Source: JASFRS01 sp050114795
GTDB taxonomy: Bacteria > Pseudomonadota > Alphaproteobacteria > Sphingomonadales > CAKZYD01
DNA: 15,752 bases
Assembly (NCBI GenBank): GCA_050114795.1
Contig: JASFRS010000047.1
Location: forward strand, 1 to 15,752
Reading direction: 5' to 3'
Position numbers and translations under genes: made by a program. The notes below the pieces were generated by a model. The model was not told the origin of the DNA. It saw only the letters and a program-made list of their open reading frames with translations, and made no database searches. Numbering within the stretch: the first letter of the stretch is position 1; each line of letters begins with the position of its first letter. Shown in pieces: positions 13,625 through 15,752 of this stretch.

Positions 13625-15752
13625 ATGACTGCACCTAAACCTGAAGTCAAAACCACAACTTGTTATATGTGTGCGTGTAGATGTGGGATTAAGGTTCATC
13701 TTAAAGATGGGCGTATCCGCTATATTGAAGGCAATCCTGATCATCCTGTGAATAAAGGCGTTTTGTGCGCCAAAGGGTCTGCCGGGATTATGCAGCATTA
13801 TTCACCGGCGCGTTTGAAATCTCCTTTGCTGCGTGTTGGTGAGCGCGGCAAAGGTGAATTCAAAGAAATAAGTTGGGATGAGGCGCTTGAGCTTGCCACT
13901 GAAAAACTAGCATCGGTTCGTGCAAAAGACCCCAAGAAACTCGCATTCTTTACAGGGCGGGACCAGAGCCAATCGTTGACGGGCTGGTGGGCGCAGAAAT
14001 TTGGTACGCTGAATTATGCGGCTCATGGCGGATTTTGCTCGGTCAACATGGCTGCAGCGGGGCTTTACACCATTGGTGGCAGTTTCTGGGAATTTGGCGA
14101 ACCTGATTGGGAGCGCACTAAATACTTCATGATGTGGGGCGTGGCGGAAGACCATGACTCAAACCCCATAAAAATCGGCATTGGACAGATGAAAGCGCGG
14201 GGTGAGGCAAAATTCGTCTCAATCAACCCCGTTCGAACTGGATATTCGGCTGTAGCAGATGAGTGGGTAGGTATTCGTCCAGGAACAGATGGCTTGCTGA
14301 TTGGGGCCATTATTCAACAGCTTCTGCTGTCTGAGAAAGTTGATTGGGCCTTTTTGCAGCGTTATACGAACGCAGCCTGGCTTGTTGTTGATGCGCCGGG
14401 GCAAGCTAATCACGGTCTGTTTGCCCGGGATAAAAGTGGTGCGCCTCTTGTTTGGGACAATGCGGCAAATGCAGCAAAGGTGTCGGGGCTTAAGCCCGCA
14501 TTTGCAGGTGATTACACACTTGATGATGGCACCAAAGTAAACCCGGCGTTTCAGCATTTAGCTCAGGAATTTTTCAAATCTGATTATGATGCCGATCATG
14601 CAGCGGAGGTTACGGGGGTTCCGGTCTCGACGATAAAGCGCCTTGCATCTGAACTGGCTTATGCGGCATTTGAAGAAGAAATCAGCCTTGATATTCCATG
14701 GACGGATTGGGCGGGTAAACAGCACGACAAAGTCATTGGTCGCCCCGTCGCGTTTCACGCTATGCGTGGGATATCTGCACATAGCAACGGTTTTGAAACA
14801 TGCCGGATGCTGCATATTTTGCAAATGCTTTTAGGTGCAATAGATGGCCCGGGATCCTTCCGATATAAGCCACCATTCCCGCGCCCTATTCCTCCGGCAA
14901 AGAAAGCAGCTCAAAAGACAGAGGGGCCTAATAAATCTCTATTGTCTGAGCCTCTTGGCTTCCCTATGGGGCCGGAGGACTTGGCTGTTGATGAGAAGGG
15001 CAATCCAACACGACTTGATAAGGCTTTTTCCTGGGACCATCCGCTTTCCATCCATGGCATGATGCATATGGTTCTGCCCAATGCATTGAAAGGTGATCCA
15101 TATAAGATTGATGTGCTGTTCCTTTATATGGCGAATATGGCCTGGAACTCCTCAATGAATGTGGAAAATGCGGTTGAAGCTCTAACCGCTAAGGATGCTG
15201 CCGGAAACTACGAAATTCCATTCGTGATCTACAGCGATGCCTATTCCTCTGAAACCGTCGCTTATGCGGACCTTGTCCTGCCCGACACGACTTATCTGGA
15301 GCGATGGGATGCCATGTCCATTTTGGACAGACCTATTGGTGCAGCCCATGCCGCAGGGGACAGCATTCGTCAGCCGGTGCTGGAACCGGACCGTAATGTG
15401 CGGCCTTTCCAAGATGTGCTGGTTGATCTGGGCGCACGTTTGGGGTTGCCGGGTATGGCGGATGATGACGGTAAAGCCGTTTATAAGAGCTATAAAGATT
15501 ATCTCGCCAATCATGAAAGGACGCCGGGGGTGGGGCCTCTGGCTGGCTGGCGCGGGGAAGGTGGCAGTCTTCAAGGCAAAGGCGCTGCGAACCCGGATCA
15601 ATTGGACCGCTATGTCGAAAACGGTTGTTTCTGGGAATATCACCTCGATGAAAGCGAGCAATATTATCGCTTCGCCAATAAAGGATATTTAGAAACGGCA
15701 ACTAAAATGGGTTGGATTGGCGCGCCAGACCCCATCATTCTTCAGCTTTATT
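13625..15752 (+). CDS. soeA: Molybdopterin oxidoreductase, probable sulfite dehydrogenase subunit SoeA (3' end outside window)
   Basis: The reading frame is open from ATG 13625 to the window end (709 codons) with no frameshift. It is a complex-iron-sulfur/DMSO-reductase-family catalytic subunit. Cys13, Cys16, Cys20 and Cys48 form the CxxCxxxC...C [4Fe-4S] site, in TTCYMCACRCG followed by GVLCAKG. Cys138 in HGGFCSVNMA sits at the molybdenum-ligand position. NPVRTGYS and GTDGLLIGA follow, as in bis-MGD enzymes. There is no twin-arginine leader, so the subunit is cytoplasmic like SoeA, which oxidises sulfite to sulfate and passes electrons to SoeB (FeS) and SoeC (membrane). The divergent suyAB supports this, because SuyAB releases sulfite. 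Alternatives are other polysulfide- or formate-type oxidoreductases of the family. SoeA is about 970 residues, so roughly a quarter is missing. A GGAAA ribosome site precedes the start. Confidence 0.75.
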   Translation, partial: MTAPKPEVKTTTCYMCACRCGIKVHLKDGRIRYIEGNPDHPVNKGVLCAKGSAGIMQHYSPARLKSPLLRVGERGKGEFKEISWDEALELATEKLASVRAKDPKKLAFFTGRDQSQSLTGWWAQKFGTLNYAAHGGFCSVNMAAAGLYTIGGSFWEFGEPDWERTKYFMMWGVAEDHDSNPIKIGIGQMKARGEAKFVSINPVRTGYSAVADEWVGIRPGTDGLLIGAIIQQLLLSEKVDWAFLQRYTNAAWLVVDAPGQANHGLFARDKSGAPLVWDNAANAAKVSGLKPAFAGDYTLDDGTKVNPAFQHLAQEFFKSDYDADHAAEVTGVPVSTIKRLASELAYAAFEEEISLDIPWTDWAGKQHDKVIGRPVAFHAMRGISAHSNGFETCRMLHILQMLLGAIDGPGSFRYKPPFPRPIPPAKKAAQKTEGPNKSLLSEPLGFPMGPEDLAVDEKGNPTRLDKAFSWDHPLSIHGMMHMVLPNALKGDPYKIDVLFLYMANMAWNSSMNVENAVEALTAKDAAGNYEIPFVIYSDAYSSETVAYADLVLPDTTYLERWDAMSILDRPIGAAHAAGDSIRQPVLEPDRNVRPFQDVLVDLGARLGLPGMADDDGKAVYKSYKDYLANHERTPGVGPLAGWRGEGGSLQGKGAANPDQLDRYVENGCFWEYHLDESEQYYRFANKGYLETATKMGWIGAPDPIILQLY

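Noticed and set aside
15182..15661. Antisense frame of 159 codons near the window end
   Set aside because: It is opposite the continuous SoeA-like frame, which I translated through to 15752 without a stop.
13625..15752. Possible frameshifted or broken molybdopterin oxidoreductase
   Set aside because: Codon-by-codon reading shows one open frame with all family motifs; it is merely cut by the window end.
13625..15752. Formate dehydrogenase as the primary call
   Set aside because: The absence of a twin-arginine leader does not decide it, but the HGGFCSVNMA context and the divergent sulfite-releasing suyAB fit SoeA better; kept only as an alternative.
1..15752. CRISPR arrays, tRNA or rRNA genes, insertion sequences, prophage or integration sites
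   Set aside because: No regularly spaced repeats, cloverleaf-like segments, transposase or integrase frames, or flanking direct repeats were seen on either strand.

Overview
The window reads as a piece of an alphaproteobacterial chromosome, probably from a marine or other aquatic heterotroph. G+C looks close to one half and genes are packed tightly in operons. The lineage guess rests on protein resemblance: a bacterial ALDH16 next to deoC, a NodN-like MaoC hydratase, and a SuyAB/ComC/SoeA-type organosulfonate module of the kind known from Roseobacter-group bacteria. I cannot resolve the genus. I see no mobile elements, tRNAs, rRNAs or CRISPR arrays, and no stretch above 300 bases without a gene. 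The longest gap is about 237 bases, upstream of suyA and soeA.

Region 1 (1-8422, + strand) is one long apparent operon of eight genes with gaps of 21 bases or less and two overlaps: deoC (3' part only), a two-domain ALDH16 aldehyde dehydrogenase, an NCS2/AzgA-like permease, a trimeric-type purine nucleoside phosphorylase, deoB, a purine phosphoribosyltransferase, a MaoC/NodN-type hydratase and a short-chain dehydrogenase of the MFE-2 type. Together they describe uptake and breakdown of purine (deoxy)nucleosides. PNP releases the base and (deoxy)ribose-1-phosphate, DeoB makes the 5-phosphate, DeoC splits deoxyribose-5-phosphate into glyceraldehyde-3-phosphate and acetaldehyde, ALDH16 would oxidise the acetaldehyde, and the phosphoribosyltransferase would recapture the base. 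The last two genes look like the separated modules of (R)-specific beta-oxidation; their link to nucleosides is unclear. A strong hairpin (8429-8458) closes the operon.

Region 2 (8534-10876) holds an unrecognised 218-residue protein (+), whose stop interleaves with that of a convergent alanine dehydrogenase gene (-), and an Lrp/AsnC regulator (+) divergent from ald. The ald/lrp gap carries a palindrome that could supply the -10 element in both directions.

Region 3 (10882-15752) is a probable sulfolactate catabolic locus. On the - strand lie suyA, suyB and a ComC-like sulfolactate dehydrogenase gene. Divergent on the + strand is a cytoplasmic molybdopterin oxidoreductase resembling SoeA, the catalytic subunit of a sulfite dehydrogenase, which runs off the window end. 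The inferred flow is sulfopyruvate <-> sulfolactate (ComC), sulfolactate -> pyruvate + sulfite (SuyAB), sulfite -> sulfate (SoeABC). The divergent gap contains a perfect 12-base palindrome over the suy -10 element and a second inverted repeat just upstream of a soeA promoter candidate.

No wholly new system is evident. The most interesting points are the suy/soe arrangement, the DeoC-ALDH16 pairing, the split MFE-2 pair in a nucleoside operon, the symmetric ald/lrp promoter and the unknown charge-segregated protein.
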